Source of the DNA: Pseudomonas sp. HOU2 | GTDB taxonomy: Bacteria; Pseudomonadota; Gammaproteobacteria; Pseudomonadales; Pseudomonadaceae | Length of the DNA: 64,000 nucleotides | Direction: 5' to 3' | Assembly (NCBI RefSeq): GCF_040729435.1 | Contig: NZ_CP160398.1 | Span: 930,001-994,000, forward strand | In this document: positions 16,730 to 25,520 of the stretch, in pieces | Layout: the number at the start of each line of letters is the position of its first letter | How positions within the stretch are numbered: the first letter of the stretch is position 1 | Notes under the pieces: model-generated | What the model saw: only the letters and a program-made list of their open reading frames with translations | Database searches by the model: none | Told to the model about the DNA's origin: nothing | Translations under genes and position numbers: made by a program

Positions 16730-16751
16730 AGCGATCACCAGAACATAAAAA

Positions 16752-16771
16752 GCCTGCGATGCTGCAGGCTT
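16752..16771 (+). terminator. Short stem-loop after the DUF6124-like gene
   Basis: AGCCTGC / GCAGGCT with a six-base loop, preceded by an A-run and followed by only two T. It is more an A-side signal than a textbook terminator, but it stands 23 bases after the stop. Confidence 0.5.
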
Positions 16772-16920
16772 CTGATCTGATGGTTATTCGGTCCTACAAA
16801 AAACGGGATGTCACGAGGGCCCCAAATGAAATAATTCAGACTCGCGTTGGTCGTGAAAAAGTTCTAAAATTCTAAAAAATTTGCAACTCTGGATTTAAAG
16901 CTTTACAAGATGCTTTAACA

Positions 16921-18057
16921 ATGAACTCACTTACATATCCCTCAAGGATGACGAGCGCAGCGATGGACGATACAACCAACGATAGCCAAAAACCAACAGA
17001 TCGCGTACATGGCCCGCGAACCAAGCGCATAAAAAGCTATTGGGAGCCAATATACGACCCAAAATTTAAAGGTACGACTAGCGTTTTTCTGTGGGATACG
17101 CGAAAGACAACCGGGGTTAAAGCAGCGCTTTGTAAATCTGAAACTCTTAAAAAATTGCTATCAACAGTTGGAGCCAGAGGCTGGACGATTAAATCTTATG
17201 GATTTACCGATTGCGACTTTATCGGACACTTCGACCCAGGACTTGCATTTAACAGCTGTAACTTTGAAAACTGCGACCTAGGCTCAACTACTTGGAGAGG
17301 AACCAAGTTTACCAACTGCACATTCAAAAAATGTTCATTTACACTAGCCACATTTGAACAATGCCAATTCAATAGTTGCAGCTGGACTAACTCAGGACTC
17401 TCAGGAACAGAAACCAAACTCTTTGACACTGTGGTGGGAAATCCCGAAAACTTCATCAACTCTGGATACACTAACTCAGACATTAACGTCCTTAGTCAAA
17501 ATGGCAGCACAACACCTGCCTATCAACTAATGCGACTCGAAGAAACAAAAATGAAACTGGCTCGCGCAGTTCTTTCAAACAACGAAAGAAATGCCGAGGA
17601 CTCCGTCTATTACGAGTCCGTGAAAGTTTATCTTCTTCAAGCGCTCAAAGCAAAACAACAACAACTACTACATCAATACAGCAACAAACAGAACAGAATT
17701 CGCAGCGCAGGAAGTATATTGCTATGCAAACTTGAAGAGTTTGTAATTGGCGTTTCTGGCATGCTGAATGGCTGGGGAGGAAATCTCGCCCGAGCAACTT
17801 TCATCGGAATAGTACTGATGGCGATATTCGCTGTAGCCTACTTCACATTAGGGCGACAAGAGACGACTCCACTCACATGGAAATTAGCACTGATAAAATC
17901 TTTTGACATCACGCTACTTGTAGGCTACACAAAACACGCCACTGCGGCCCTAGGTTGGAAAACTCAAGCTTTATATGGTGCCAACGCGCTGCTAGGACTC
18001 TGGTGGTATGCAATATTCGTCCCCACAGTAATCAATCGAATTTGCAGGGTACGCTAA
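16921..18057 (+). CDS. Pentapeptide-repeat protein with C-terminal two-helix channel-like module
   Basis: A 378-residue protein. Residues about 95-165 form a pentapeptide-repeat beta-helix (FNSCNFENCDLGSTTWRGTKF style, with Phe and Cys recurring every five). A helical linker (KMKLARAVLSNN, KVYLLQALKAKQQQLLHQY) follows. The end has a membrane helix near 289-311, a short re-entrant-like segment with LLVGYTK (V334-G335-Y336), and a last helix ALLGLWWYAIFVPTVINRI, the layout of 2-TM ion channels of the K+ type but with a non-standard filter. A/T-rich codon use sets it apart from the flanks. Its TAA overlaps the next ATG (TAATG), so the two are coupled. The function is not known. Confidence 0.72.
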   Translation: MNSLTYPSRMTSAAMDDTTNDSQKPTDRVHGPRTKRIKSYWEPIYDPKFKGTTSVFLWDTRKTTGVKAALCKSETLKKLLSTVGARGWTIKSYGFTDCDFIGHFDPGLAFNSCNFENCDLGSTTWRGTKFTNCTFKKCSFTLATFEQCQFNSCSWTNSGLSGTETKLFDTVVGNPENFINSGYTNSDINVLSQNGSTTPAYQLMRLEETKMKLARAVLSNNERNAEDSVYYESVKVYLLQALKAKQQQLLHQYSNKQNRIRSAGSILLCKLEEFVIGVSGMLNGWGGNLARATFIGIVLMAIFAVAYFTLGRQETTPLTWKLALIKSFDITLLVGYTKHATAALGWKTQALYGANALLGLWWYAIFVPTVINRICRVR

Positions 18058-18749
18058 TGGCGATTTTGGCACTAGCACTATATGGAAGCCGTGCTCGCGG
18101 CGATAGCAATGAACATTCTGACATTGATTTCTTTGCAATCACCGATGATAGCGACTATAAAATGATGGTTACCGGAAATACTAACATTGCTTGCTACCCA
18201 CTAAGTTTAGCCGTAGAAAGAGCTAAAGATGGAGATTTGTTTATATTGCACATATGCCTGGAGGCAAAAGAATTATACAGCACCAACTCTGAGCTTTCGG
18301 ACCTGCGAGATTTATTCCAATATAAAAACGATTATGAGCGTGAAATATCCATGGCATCGGATCTCGCATGGTTTCTGGTTGAGTCAGGGTCAAACTTTCG
18401 AAATTTCACGCTCCTAAATAAACGAATAGCTTGGTGCGTTCGCACTATCTTGATAGCAAAATCTGCCGAAGCTAGATCGGCGGTATTCTCCTCTCTAGAG
18501 CTAGCTAAGCTTTCAGGCACTCCTCGAACAGCGAAGCTGATACAAGGAAAAAACGAAACCGTCTTCCGACCCGAACTAATACGAGAGCTAGTCTTATTCT
18601 TGCAATCTTTTGGAAAACCAAAGCCAAACTTATCGGGTACGAGCAAGATCGATGACTATGCTTGGCTCTTCACACAATCAAAAAACATCATGGGACTAAA
18701 AACCTTACAGTCAGTTCAGGGAGATGCAACTTCAGAAAATTACACATAA
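18057..18749 (+). CDS. Minimal nucleotidyltransferase (MNT/pol-beta superfamily) with helical C-terminus
   Basis: A 230-residue protein. Its N-terminus holds the nucleotidyltransferase signature ALYGSRARGDSNEHSDIDFF, with Gly10-Ser11 and the metal pair Asp22/Asp24. The third carboxylate expected on a later strand is not obvious (NIACYPLSL is where a ..D.V.. strand would fall). The C-terminal 130 residues are helical (DLAWFLVESGSNFRNFTLLNKRIAWCVRTILIA), as in nucleotidyltransferases fused to a HEPN or substrate-binding domain; no RxxxxH HEPN motif is seen. It may transfer AMP or another nucleotide to a protein or RNA. Its start overlaps the stop of the channel-like gene, hinting that both act together, for example in defence; this is inference. 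Confidence 0.75.
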   Translation: MAILALALYGSRARGDSNEHSDIDFFAITDDSDYKMMVTGNTNIACYPLSLAVERAKDGDLFILHICLEAKELYSTNSELSDLRDLFQYKNDYEREISMASDLAWFLVESGSNFRNFTLLNKRIAWCVRTILIAKSAEARSAVFSSLELAKLSGTPRTAKLIQGKNETVFRPELIRELVLFLQSFGKPKPNLSGTSKIDDYAWLFTQSKNIMGLKTLQSVQGDATSENYT

Positions 18750-19027
18750 ACCAGAAGACTAAAAACTGAAGATGCGAGATATCGCAACTTAGACATCACC
18801 ATATTCAGAAGCAGCGAGCTACATTAGACGCACACACAAATCGAATTTTCAGTACAAGGATGCAACCTCACCAACTTGCTGCCCCAAAAGCCACCTTAAC
18901 CGCACTAACAATAGATATCCCAATACCAAAAATAAAAAACTCACGCAGTTAATTTCGGAACTTTTAACGACATCACCATCCTATTGAAACCGCCAATCTA
19001 AATCCTTATCTCAAGGCAGAGCGAACA
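18750..19027. other. A/T-rich gap with a possible promoter for the FRG gene
   Basis: Nearly 280 bases with no supportable ORF on either strand. Near its end TTGAAA and TTATCT are 16 bases apart, a fair sigma-70 promoter, followed by AAGGCAGAG before ATG 19028. The gap suggests that the FRG gene is transcribed separately from the upstream pair. Confidence 0.4.
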
Positions 19028-19849
19028 ATGCATACACATCAACACCTAGAGGAATTCTGGAACTTATTTTTACGTGAAGCTTTCAATACTGATTTTGGCG
19101 GGCCTGAATTAATATTTCGTGGCATAACAAACAAAGACCACTCACTAATCCCATCTATCGGGCGCCACAGACGCGAATATACGGACAACAATATTTCGAC
19201 GCTGGAAGACACGCTCATGACAGAGTTCAAGAGGCTTTCGATACCTGAACTAGACACACCACCAAATAATGATTTCGAATGGATGTTTCTTGCTCAGCAC
19301 TATGGACTGCCGACTCGACTCCTTGATTGGTCAACAAATCCACTTGTCGCGTTATTCTTCGCGGTAGAAAAAGACGACGACACAGACGGAGCCATATACA
19401 TAACCCCGAGAGCTGTAACAGACCAATACGAACTCTTTGACTTTAGGACTGCCAATTACACAACCGAACACAAGAAAGCCCCAGCTAGCCTATTTGCAAT
19501 TCAACCGAATCAAGGGACAGTTATTTTCGTGCGACCCAAGTACAAAGACCGTAGATATCAAAACCAAAAATCAGTTTTCTCATGCCCTCAAGACCCTTAT
19601 ACACCATTAGAAATAGAAAACATGATTAAGATTAATTTTGATAAAAACCTTAAACCACAACTCAGAGAAAGACTCAAAAAAATGGGAGTTTCGACTTCTT
19701 TCATCTACCCTGGACTTGCAGGAATCGCGTCAGAGGTTAAAAGCCTTAACTACGACCCTGTACATTCTGGAAAGCACCAAATAGTGACAATGACATGCCA
19801 TATCGACTTGAGCGCCCTACAACAATCCAAACAAGACCTCCACGACTGA
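19028..19849 (+). CDS. FRG-domain protein
   Basis: A 273-residue protein of the FRG family (named for the Phe-Arg-Gly at its start; here LIFRGITNKDHSLIPSIGR at about residues 28-46). The family's second hallmark, FEWMFLAQHYGLPTRLLDWSTNPLVALFFAV, lies at about 80-110. FRG proteins occur in mobile islands and polymorphic toxin or defence loci, and have been linked to the ADP-ribosyltransferase-like fold; their activity is not settled. A/T-rich codon use matches the two genes before it. The neighbours suggest a small accessory island ending here. Confidence 0.85.
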   Translation: MHTHQHLEEFWNLFLREAFNTDFGGPELIFRGITNKDHSLIPSIGRHRREYTDNNISTLEDTLMTEFKRLSIPELDTPPNNDFEWMFLAQHYGLPTRLLDWSTNPLVALFFAVEKDDDTDGAIYITPRAVTDQYELFDFRTANYTTEHKKAPASLFAIQPNQGTVIFVRPKYKDRRYQNQKSVFSCPQDPYTPLEIENMIKINFDKNLKPQLRERLKKMGVSTSFIYPGLAGIASEVKSLNYDPVHSGKHQIVTMTCHIDLSALQQSKQDLHD

Positions 19850-19940
19850 CCCATATCACCTCCTTAAAACTAAAGCCATGCATAACTTTATTCTTGGGGA
19901 GAAACGAGATTTTTAAACCCTCAATTACTAAAAGTGACAC

Positions 19941-19972
19941 TTAAAAAGTCGGAATCTGAGCGATACCGACTT
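19941..19972 (-). terminator. Terminator for the XRE-cupin regulator
   Basis: Arms AAGTCGG / CCGACTT with a 13-base loop; read on the minus strand it is followed by TTTTTAA. It lies 52 bases past the regulator's stop. Confidence 0.6.
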
Positions 19973-20023
19973 ATCGTTATTTATAGTAGGCAATTTAAAT
20001 TAAAGCATTCGACATCTCAGATA

Positions 20024-20572
20024 TCAAAAATTCGCCGGCGTATTCGCACTTATAATCTCAGCCTCATCCGCCCCGATATTCCGGAACTTATGCGGCAGCG
20101 TGGTCGGGAAGTAATACCCATCACCGGCATTCAACACGCTCACCTGGCCATCCACGGTCAACTCCACTGTGCCACGGGTTACCAACCCACACTCCTCGCC
20201 TTCCGCATGCACAATCGGCTCTTCCCCGGAACTCGCACCCGGCGCGTATTGCTCGCGCAGCAGGCGCATCTGGCGGCTGGGCACTGAGGCGCCGATCAGC
20301 AGCAGGCGCAAGCCGTGGCGGCCCAGATCGGGTTGTTCGTTGGCGCGGAAGACGTATTGGTGTTCGCGCGGGGGCTGGTCGAAGGTGAAGAAGTCGGCCA
20401 GGGACATCGGGATGCCTTCGAGCAGCTTTTTCAGCGAGCTGACGGAGGGGCTGACGCGATTCTGTTCGATCAGGGAGATGGTGGCATTGGTCACGCCGCT
20501 ACGCCGGGCCAGCTCGCGCTGGGAGAGTTTGTAGCTTTCGCGTACTAGTTTGAGTCGAGAACCCGTATCCAT
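20024..20572 (-). CDS. XRE-family regulator with cupin sensor domain (PuuR-like)
   Basis: A 182-residue regulator. The N-terminal helix-turn-helix (about 4-60: LSQRELARRSGVTNATISLIEQNRVSPSVSSLKKLL) is joined to a C-terminal cupin barrel (about 105-178) with HAEGEECGLVTRGTVELTV and GDGYYFPTTLPHKFRN. This is the architecture and length of E. coli PuuR, which represses putrescine degradation and senses putrescine. It stands directly upstream of a PuuB/PuuC/PuuA-like set in the same direction and is the obvious candidate regulator of it. The cleft ligand is inferred from context. Confidence 0.88.
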   Translation of the reverse strand: MDTGSRLKLVRESYKLSQRELARRSGVTNATISLIEQNRVSPSVSSLKKLLEGIPMSLADFFTFDQPPREHQYVFRANEQPDLGRHGLRLLLIGASVPSRQMRLLREQYAPGASSGEEPIVHAEGEECGLVTRGTVELTVDGQVSVLNAGDGYYFPTTLPHKFRNIGADEAEIISANTPANF

Positions 20573-20762
20573 GACAGCCTTATGTGAGAACGACTTAAGG
20601 GCGATGGGGGTGGGTGGCGGGTGACGCGCCGAGGGCGCGGATCACGTTGCTCCCGTGTCCCGGAACCGTGAAAGGCGGCTATTAAATCACGTTTGCCGGT
20701 GTTGCTCAGCAGGTTCGATGGACGGTGCAGCAAAAGTCCTTGTTTCCTTGGTAATACAGTCA

Positions 20763-20997
20763 CTGTGGGAGCGAGCCTGCTCGCGAAAGCGGTGTGTCAG
20801 ACGACAGGGAGGTTGGCTGATATGGCCTCTTCGCGAGCAGGCTCGCTCCCACAGTTGGATCTCTTTTGCGTCAGTTGGCTGGTGATGTTTGTCAGGCCGT
20901 CATCGCTGGCAAGCCAGCTCCCACAGGGTTTGCAGTGTTTCTGAGGGAGTGTTGGTGCCTGTACTGGCGCCATCGCGAGCAGGCTCACTCCTACAGT
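20763..20997. repeat. Cluster of REP units from two families
   Basis: A full inverted pair of the GGGAGCGAGCCTGCTCGCGA type occupies 20763-20854. A single GCTGGCAAGCCAGCTCCCAC arm follows at 20900-20928, and a single CATCGCGAGCAGGCTCACTC arm at 20970-20997. The remaining bases of the 20573-21061 gap hold no gene, only the promoter side of the regulator gene and the terminator below. Confidence 0.8.
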
Positions 20998-21018
20998 GGG
21001 CACGTTGGTGTTTCAGGT

Positions 21019-21052
21019 AAAAAACCGGCGGGGTCTTGGGGACCGCCGCCGG
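21019..21052 (-). terminator. Rho-independent terminator of the FAD oxidase gene
   Basis: A strong G/C stem CCGGCGGGGTC / GACCGCCGCCGG (one bulged base) is followed, on the minus strand, by a run of six T (21024-21019). It lies about ten bases after the stop of the oxidase gene. Confidence 0.8.
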
Positions 21053-21061
21053 GGAGGTAAC

Positions 21062-22345
21062 CTAGATGCCGAAACGGTCGCGCAACGAGTAATAGACGGC
21101 GCCGAGGGCGGTCAATGGGGCGGAGAAGGTGCGGCCGCCGATCATTGGCATGTGTGGCAGGGAGGCGAAGGCGTCGAAGCGTTCGGCGTCGCCGCGGATC
21201 ATTTCCGAGATCAGTTTGCCGGCCAGGTGCGAGCAGGTGACGCCGTGGCCGCTGTAGCCCTGCATGTAGTAGGCGTTTTTCTCGATGCGGCCGAATTGCG
21301 GCATGCGTGACATGGTCAGCAGGAAGTTGCCGGTCCAGCGGTAGTCGATTTTCACGTCCTTGAGCTGCGGGAAGGTCTTGAGGATCTTCGGCCGGATCAG
21401 CTGTTCGATGTCGTCCGGTTCCCGCGCGCCGTAGACCACGCCGCCGCCGTACAGCAGACGGTTGTCGGCCGTCAGACGGTAGTAATCCAGCAGATAGTTG
21501 CAGTCTTCGACGCAGTAGTTGTTGGTGATCAGGCTGCGCGCCTGCTTCTCGGTCAGCGGTTCGGTAACGACAATCTGCGAGCCGCACGGCATGCTTTTCG
21601 CGGTTACGCGGTTGTCCAGACCTTGTGGCAGGTAGGCGTTGCCGGCGATCAGCAGGTACTTGGCGCGCACCTGGCCTTTGGCGGTGCGCACCACGTTCGG
21701 CTCGCCGTATTTTATTTCCACGGCAGCGGACTGCTCGTAGATCTTGCCGCCCAGACGCACGATGGCTGCCGCTTCACCGAGGGCCAGGTTCAGCGGATGC
21801 ACGTGGCCGCCCTGCAAGTCCAGCAGGCCGCCAACGTAGGCATCGGAGCCGACCTCGCGACGGATGTCAGCGGCATCGAGCATCTTCAGGTTCTTGTTGC
21901 CGTAACGTTCCCAACTGCGCTTCTGCTCGGCCAGGCCGTTGAGTTGTTTCTTGTTCATCGCCGCGAAGATCCCGCCCGGGCGGTAGTCGCATTTGATGTC
22001 GTATTCCTTGATCCGCGAACGGATGATGTCGGCGCCTTCGAAGATCATGCTGCCGAGGATTTCCGCCGTCTTGTCACCGTAGCGCTCTTCGATCACATCG
22101 ACGTCGCGGCTGTAGGAGTTGACCAGTTGCCCACCGTTGCGACCGCTGGCGCCGTAGCCGACTTTCGCCGCTTCGAGCACCGTCACTTTATAGCCCGCTT
22201 CGGTGAGGAACAGCGCCGAAGAAAGGCCGGTGTAACCAGCGCCGATGATGCAGACATCACACTCGACCGACTCTTCAAGGGTCGAGAAGTCGATGACTTC
22301 GTTGCGGGTGGCGGCGTAGTAGCTGTTGACGTGTTGTTGCTTCAT
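21062..22345 (-). CDS. puuB: FAD-dependent gamma-glutamylputrescine oxidase (PuuB-like)
   Basis: A 427-residue DAO-fold flavoenzyme. The FAD motif CDVCIIGAGYTGLSSALFL lies near residues 28-46, then GYGASGRNGGQLVNSYS, and the late GYSGHGVTCSHLAGKL. It shares the NSYYAATRNE start with the paralogue at 6387. It oxidises gamma-glutamylputrescine to the aldehyde, which the adjacent aldehyde dehydrogenase converts to gamma-glutamyl-GABA. ATG 22345 is chosen because GGAG lies nine bases before it; an in-frame start 39 bases upstream has none. It is 51 bases downstream of the dehydrogenase gene in a minus-strand operon. Confidence 0.9.
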   Translation of the reverse strand: MKQQHVNSYYAATRNEVIDFSTLEESVECDVCIIGAGYTGLSSALFLTEAGYKVTVLEAAKVGYGASGRNGGQLVNSYSRDVDVIEERYGDKTAEILGSMIFEGADIIRSRIKEYDIKCDYRPGGIFAAMNKKQLNGLAEQKRSWERYGNKNLKMLDAADIRREVGSDAYVGGLLDLQGGHVHPLNLALGEAAAIVRLGGKIYEQSAAVEIKYGEPNVVRTAKGQVRAKYLLIAGNAYLPQGLDNRVTAKSMPCGSQIVVTEPLTEKQARSLITNNYCVEDCNYLLDYYRLTADNRLLYGGGVVYGAREPDDIEQLIRPKILKTFPQLKDVKIDYRWTGNFLLTMSRMPQFGRIEKNAYYMQGYSGHGVTCSHLAGKLISEMIRGDAERFDAFASLPHMPMIGGRTFSAPLTALGAVYYSLRDRFGI

Positions 22346-22396
22346 TTTATTGTTCTCCGAGGGTCGCTCATCAGAAGCGACCACCGCTGTAGAAAA

Positions 22397-23887
22397 TCAG
22401 AGCTTGATCCAGGTCGCTTTCAGCTCGGTGTACTTGTCGAACGCGTGCAGCGATTTGTCGCGGCCATTGCCCGATTGCTTGAAGCCACCGAACGGTGCCG
22501 TCATGTCGCCGCCGTCGTACTGGTTGACCCAGACACTGCCGGCCCGCAGGCCACGGGCGAAGGTGTGCGCCTTGCTCAGGTTGCTGGTCCAGACGCCGGC
22601 GGCAAGGCCGAAGATGCTGTCGTTGGCGATCTGCAGCGCTTCTTCAACGGTGTCGAAGGTGATCAGCGACAGCACCGGGCCGAAGATTTCTTCCTTGGCG
22701 ATGGTCATGGCGTTGGTCACGCCGTCGAAAATCGTCGGCTCGATGTAAGTGCCGCCGGTTTCTTCGAGGGTGCGTCGACCACCGGCGATCAGCTCGGCGC
22801 CCTGCTCGCGGCCGATGCTGATGTAGCGCAGCACGTTGTCCAGTTGCCGCTGATCGACGACGGCGCCGACGGTGGTGGCCGGGTCAAGCGCGTGCCCCGG
22901 TTTCCACGCTTGCAGCGCCTCCACCAGCAGCGGGATAAATTGCTCGCGGATCGAACGTTCCACCAGCAAGCGCGAACCGGCGGTGCACACTTCGCCCTGG
23001 TTGAAGGCAATGGCGCCCGCCGCAGCTTGTGCTGCCGCGCGCAAGTCCGGGGCGTCGGCAAACACCACGTTCGGGCTCTTGCCCCCAGCTTCGAGCCAGA
23101 CGCGTTTCATGTTGCTTTGGCCGGCATAAATCATCAGTTGCTTGGCAATCGCCGTGGAGCCGGTGAAGGCCAGCACGTCGACGTCCATGTGCAGCGCCAG
23201 CGCCTTGCCGACGGTATGGCCGAAGCCCGGCAGCACGTTGAACACGCCTTTCGGAATGCCCGCGTCCAGCGCCAGCTGGGCGATGCGGATCGCGGTCAGC
23301 GGCGACTTTTCCGAAGGCTTGAGGATGAACGAGTTGCCCGCCGCCAGCGCCGGGGCGAATTTCCAGCTGGCCATGATCAGCGGGAAGTTCCACGGCACGA
23401 TCGCAGCGACTACGCCGGATGGCTCGCGGGTCACCAGACCGAGCTGGTCGTGCGGGGTGGCGGCAACTTCGTCGTAGATCTTGTCGATGGCCTCGGCGCT
23501 CCAGCGGATCGCATTGGCGGTCGCCGGGATGTCGATGCTCATCGAGTCGCTGATCGGTTTGCCCATGTCGAGGGTTTCCAGCAGCGCCAGTTCTTCCTGG
23601 TGTTGCAGGATCAGATCGGCGAAGCGGATCAGAATGCGTTTGCGCTCGGCCGGGGCTTTGTTGGCCCACACGCCGGAGTTGAACGACTGGCGTGCGGCTT
23701 CGACGGCGAGGTTGGCGTCGGCTTCATCGGTGCTGGCCACGGAGGCGAGGAAACGGCCATCGACGGGGCTCAGGCACTCGAAGGTATCGCCACTGATCGC
23801 CGGGCGGTATTCACCGTTGATGAACGCGCGGGATTCGATTGTCAGGGACTGGAAGCGTTGTTCCCAGTCGTTGCGGGTGGTGGTCAT
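22397..23887 (-). CDS. puuC: Gamma-glutamyl-aminobutyraldehyde dehydrogenase (PuuC/KauB-like)
   Basis: A 496-residue NAD(P)-dependent aldehyde dehydrogenase. Motifs are the VPWNFPLIMASWKFAPALAAG cofactor region, GFGHTVGKAL and FTGST of the Rossmann fold, the catalytic general base in LEAGGKSPN, and the nucleophile in FNQGEVCTAGSRL (Cys near residue 302). Length is standard. Position between the PuuB- and PuuA-like genes says that it oxidises gamma-glutamyl-gamma-aminobutyraldehyde; KauB-type enzymes in Pseudomonas also act on other polyamine-derived aldehydes. Confidence 0.92.
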   Translation of the reverse strand: MTTTRNDWEQRFQSLTIESRAFINGEYRPAISGDTFECLSPVDGRFLASVASTDEADANLAVEAARQSFNSGVWANKAPAERKRILIRFADLILQHQEELALLETLDMGKPISDSMSIDIPATANAIRWSAEAIDKIYDEVAATPHDQLGLVTREPSGVVAAIVPWNFPLIMASWKFAPALAAGNSFILKPSEKSPLTAIRIAQLALDAGIPKGVFNVLPGFGHTVGKALALHMDVDVLAFTGSTAIAKQLMIYAGQSNMKRVWLEAGGKSPNVVFADAPDLRAAAQAAAGAIAFNQGEVCTAGSRLLVERSIREQFIPLLVEALQAWKPGHALDPATTVGAVVDQRQLDNVLRYISIGREQGAELIAGGRRTLEETGGTYIEPTIFDGVTNAMTIAKEEIFGPVLSLITFDTVEEALQIANDSIFGLAAGVWTSNLSKAHTFARGLRAGSVWVNQYDGGDMTAPFGGFKQSGNGRDKSLHAFDKYTELKATWIKL

Positions 23888-23941
23888 GGTTGTGGCTCGA
23901 CAAGGGGGAATTGGGGTGTCGTGTCTGGCTTGAGATAGCTG

Positions 23942-24118
23942 CCCTCACCCTAGCCCTCTCCCAGAGGTAGAGGGAACCGACCGAGTTGTCTCGGGAGTTG
24001 CGCCGACCTGAATGACCGAGTCGATTATGGATTCGGTAAAGCAGGTTCAGGTCGCAGGATTTCGCAAGCATCGCCGGGTCAGTCCCCTCTCCCTCCGGGA
24101 GAGGGTTAGGGTGAGGGG
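23942..24118. repeat. Long inverted repeat of the CCCTCACCC...CTCTCCC family
   Basis: Left arm CCCTCACCCTAGCCCTCTCC at 23942, right arm ending GAGGGTTAGGGTGAGGGG at 24118, with an interior that includes ACCGAGTT and GATTATGGATTCGG, also seen in the copies at 2785 and 41343. It separates the aldehyde dehydrogenase and synthetase genes. Confidence 0.8.
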
Positions 24119-24143
24119 CCTTGGCTTTTGCGGGCCGAAACCA

Positions 24144-25520
24144 TCACACCGTATGCAGATACCAGTTGTACTCAAGGTCGGAGATCGAGTTCTCGAACTC
24201 GGCCAGCTCGCTTTCCTTGCACGCGACGAACACGTCGATGTACATCGGGTCGATGTACTTGGCCATGACTTCGCTGTCGTCCAGCTCGCGCAATGCATCA
24301 CGCAGGTTGTTCGGCAGGCTCTGTTCGTTCTGCTCGTAGCTGTTGCCTTCAACCGGCGCGCCCGGCTCGATCTGGTTGGTCAGGCCGTGGTGGATACCGG
24401 CCAGCACCGAAGCCATCAGCAGGTACGGGTTGGCGTCGGCACCGGCCACGCGATGTTCGATGCGCACGGCGTCGGCCGACCCGGTCGGCACACGGACTGC
24501 AACCGTGCGGTTGTCGATGCCCCAGCTCGGCGAGTTCGGCACGTAGAACTGCGCGCCGAAGCGACGGTACGAGTTGACGTTCGGGCAGAGAAAAGCCATT
24601 TGCGCAGGCAGGGTCTCCAGCACACCGCCGATCGCGTGTCGCAGCGCGGCGTTCTGCTCGGGATCCTCGCTGGCGAAGATGTTGTTGCCTTCTTTGTCCA
24701 GGATCGAAATGTGTACGTGCAGACCGTTGCCCGCCTGACCCGGATACGGCTTGGCCATGAAGGTGGTGTCCATCTCGTGGTCGTAGGCGATGTTCTTCAC
24801 CAGACGCTTGAGCAGCACCGCGTAATCGCAGGCCTTGATCGGGTCGGAGACGTGATGCAGGTTGACTTCGAACTGCGCCGGGGCGCTTTCCTTGACGATC
24901 GCGTCAGCCGGGATGCCCTGCTCTTTCGCGCCTTCGAGGATGTCTTGCAGGCAGTCGACGTATTCGTCGAGATCGTCGATCAGGTACACCTGAGTCGACA
25001 CCGGACGCTTGCCGGAAACCGGCGAACGTGGCGACTGCGGACGGCCGTTCACGTTGTCCTGGTCGATCAGATAGAACTCGAGTTCGAACGCGGCGCAGAT
25101 AGTCAGGCCCAGTTCATCGAACTTGCGCACCACGTTGGCCAGCACTTCACGCGGATCGGCGAAGAACGGCTCGCCTTCGATCTCGTGCATGGTCATCAGC
25201 AGTTGCGCGGTTGGACGCTTCTGCCACGGCTCGATGCTCAGGGTGCCCGGGATCGGGTAGCAGATGCGGTCGGCGTCGCCGATGTCCAGACCCAGGCCGG
25301 TGCTTTCCACCGTGGAGCCATTGATGTCGAGAGCGAAGAGCGAGGCCGGCAGGTTGATGCCTTTCTCGTAAACCTTGTGAAGACTGGTGCGCTCGATGCG
25401 CTTGCCGCGCACCACACCGTTCATGTCTGCAATCAGAAGGTCGACGTACAAAACCTCAGGATGTTTCTTAAGGAATGCGTTTGCTTCGTTGAGTTGAACG
25501 GCACGCAGAGGGACCGACAT
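24144..25520 (-). CDS. Gamma-glutamylputrescine synthetase (PuuA/SpuI-like)
   Basis: A 458-residue glutamine-synthetase-fold enzyme that ligates glutamate to putrescine or another polyamine. Motifs are AFELEFYLID, GQAGNGLHVHISIL, GIDNRTVAVRV and HRVAGADANPYLLMASVLAGI. It lacks the Tyr adenylylation loop of GlnA. Upstream on the other strand is the PuuD-like hydrolase; downstream are PuuC- and PuuB-like genes, giving the complete gamma-glutamyl route from polyamine to GABA. It differs clearly from the paralogue at 4875 (for example in the N-terminus), so the two probably serve different amines. Confidence 0.9.
   Translation of the reverse strand: MSVPLRAVQLNEANAFLKKHPEVLYVDLLIADMNGVVRGKRIERTSLHKVYEKGINLPASLFALDINGSTVESTGLGLDIGDADRICYPIPGTLSIEPWQKRPTAQLLMTMHEIEGEPFFADPREVLANVVRKFDELGLTICAAFELEFYLIDQDNVNGRPQSPRSPVSGKRPVSTQVYLIDDLDEYVDCLQDILEGAKEQGIPADAIVKESAPAQFEVNLHHVSDPIKACDYAVLLKRLVKNIAYDHEMDTTFMAKPYPGQAGNGLHVHISILDKEGNNIFASEDPEQNAALRHAIGGVLETLPAQMAFLCPNVNSYRRFGAQFYVPNSPSWGIDNRTVAVRVPTGSADAVRIEHRVAGADANPYLLMASVLAGIHHGLTNQIEPGAPVEGNSYEQNEQSLPNNLRDALRELDDSEVMAKYIDPMYIDVFVACKESELAEFENSISDLEYNWYLHTV

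Noticed and set aside
16921..18749. Calling the pair a CBASS operon
   Set aside because: The nucleotidyltransferase is too short and lacks the typical CD-NTase core; no cyclic nucleotide-binding effector domain is visible.
21623..23938. A 771-codon open frame on the plus strand opposite the oxidase and dehydrogenase genes
   Set aside because: It is a shadow frame of two well-recognised minus-strand enzymes in high-GC DNA; its residues are low-complexity and have no domain features.
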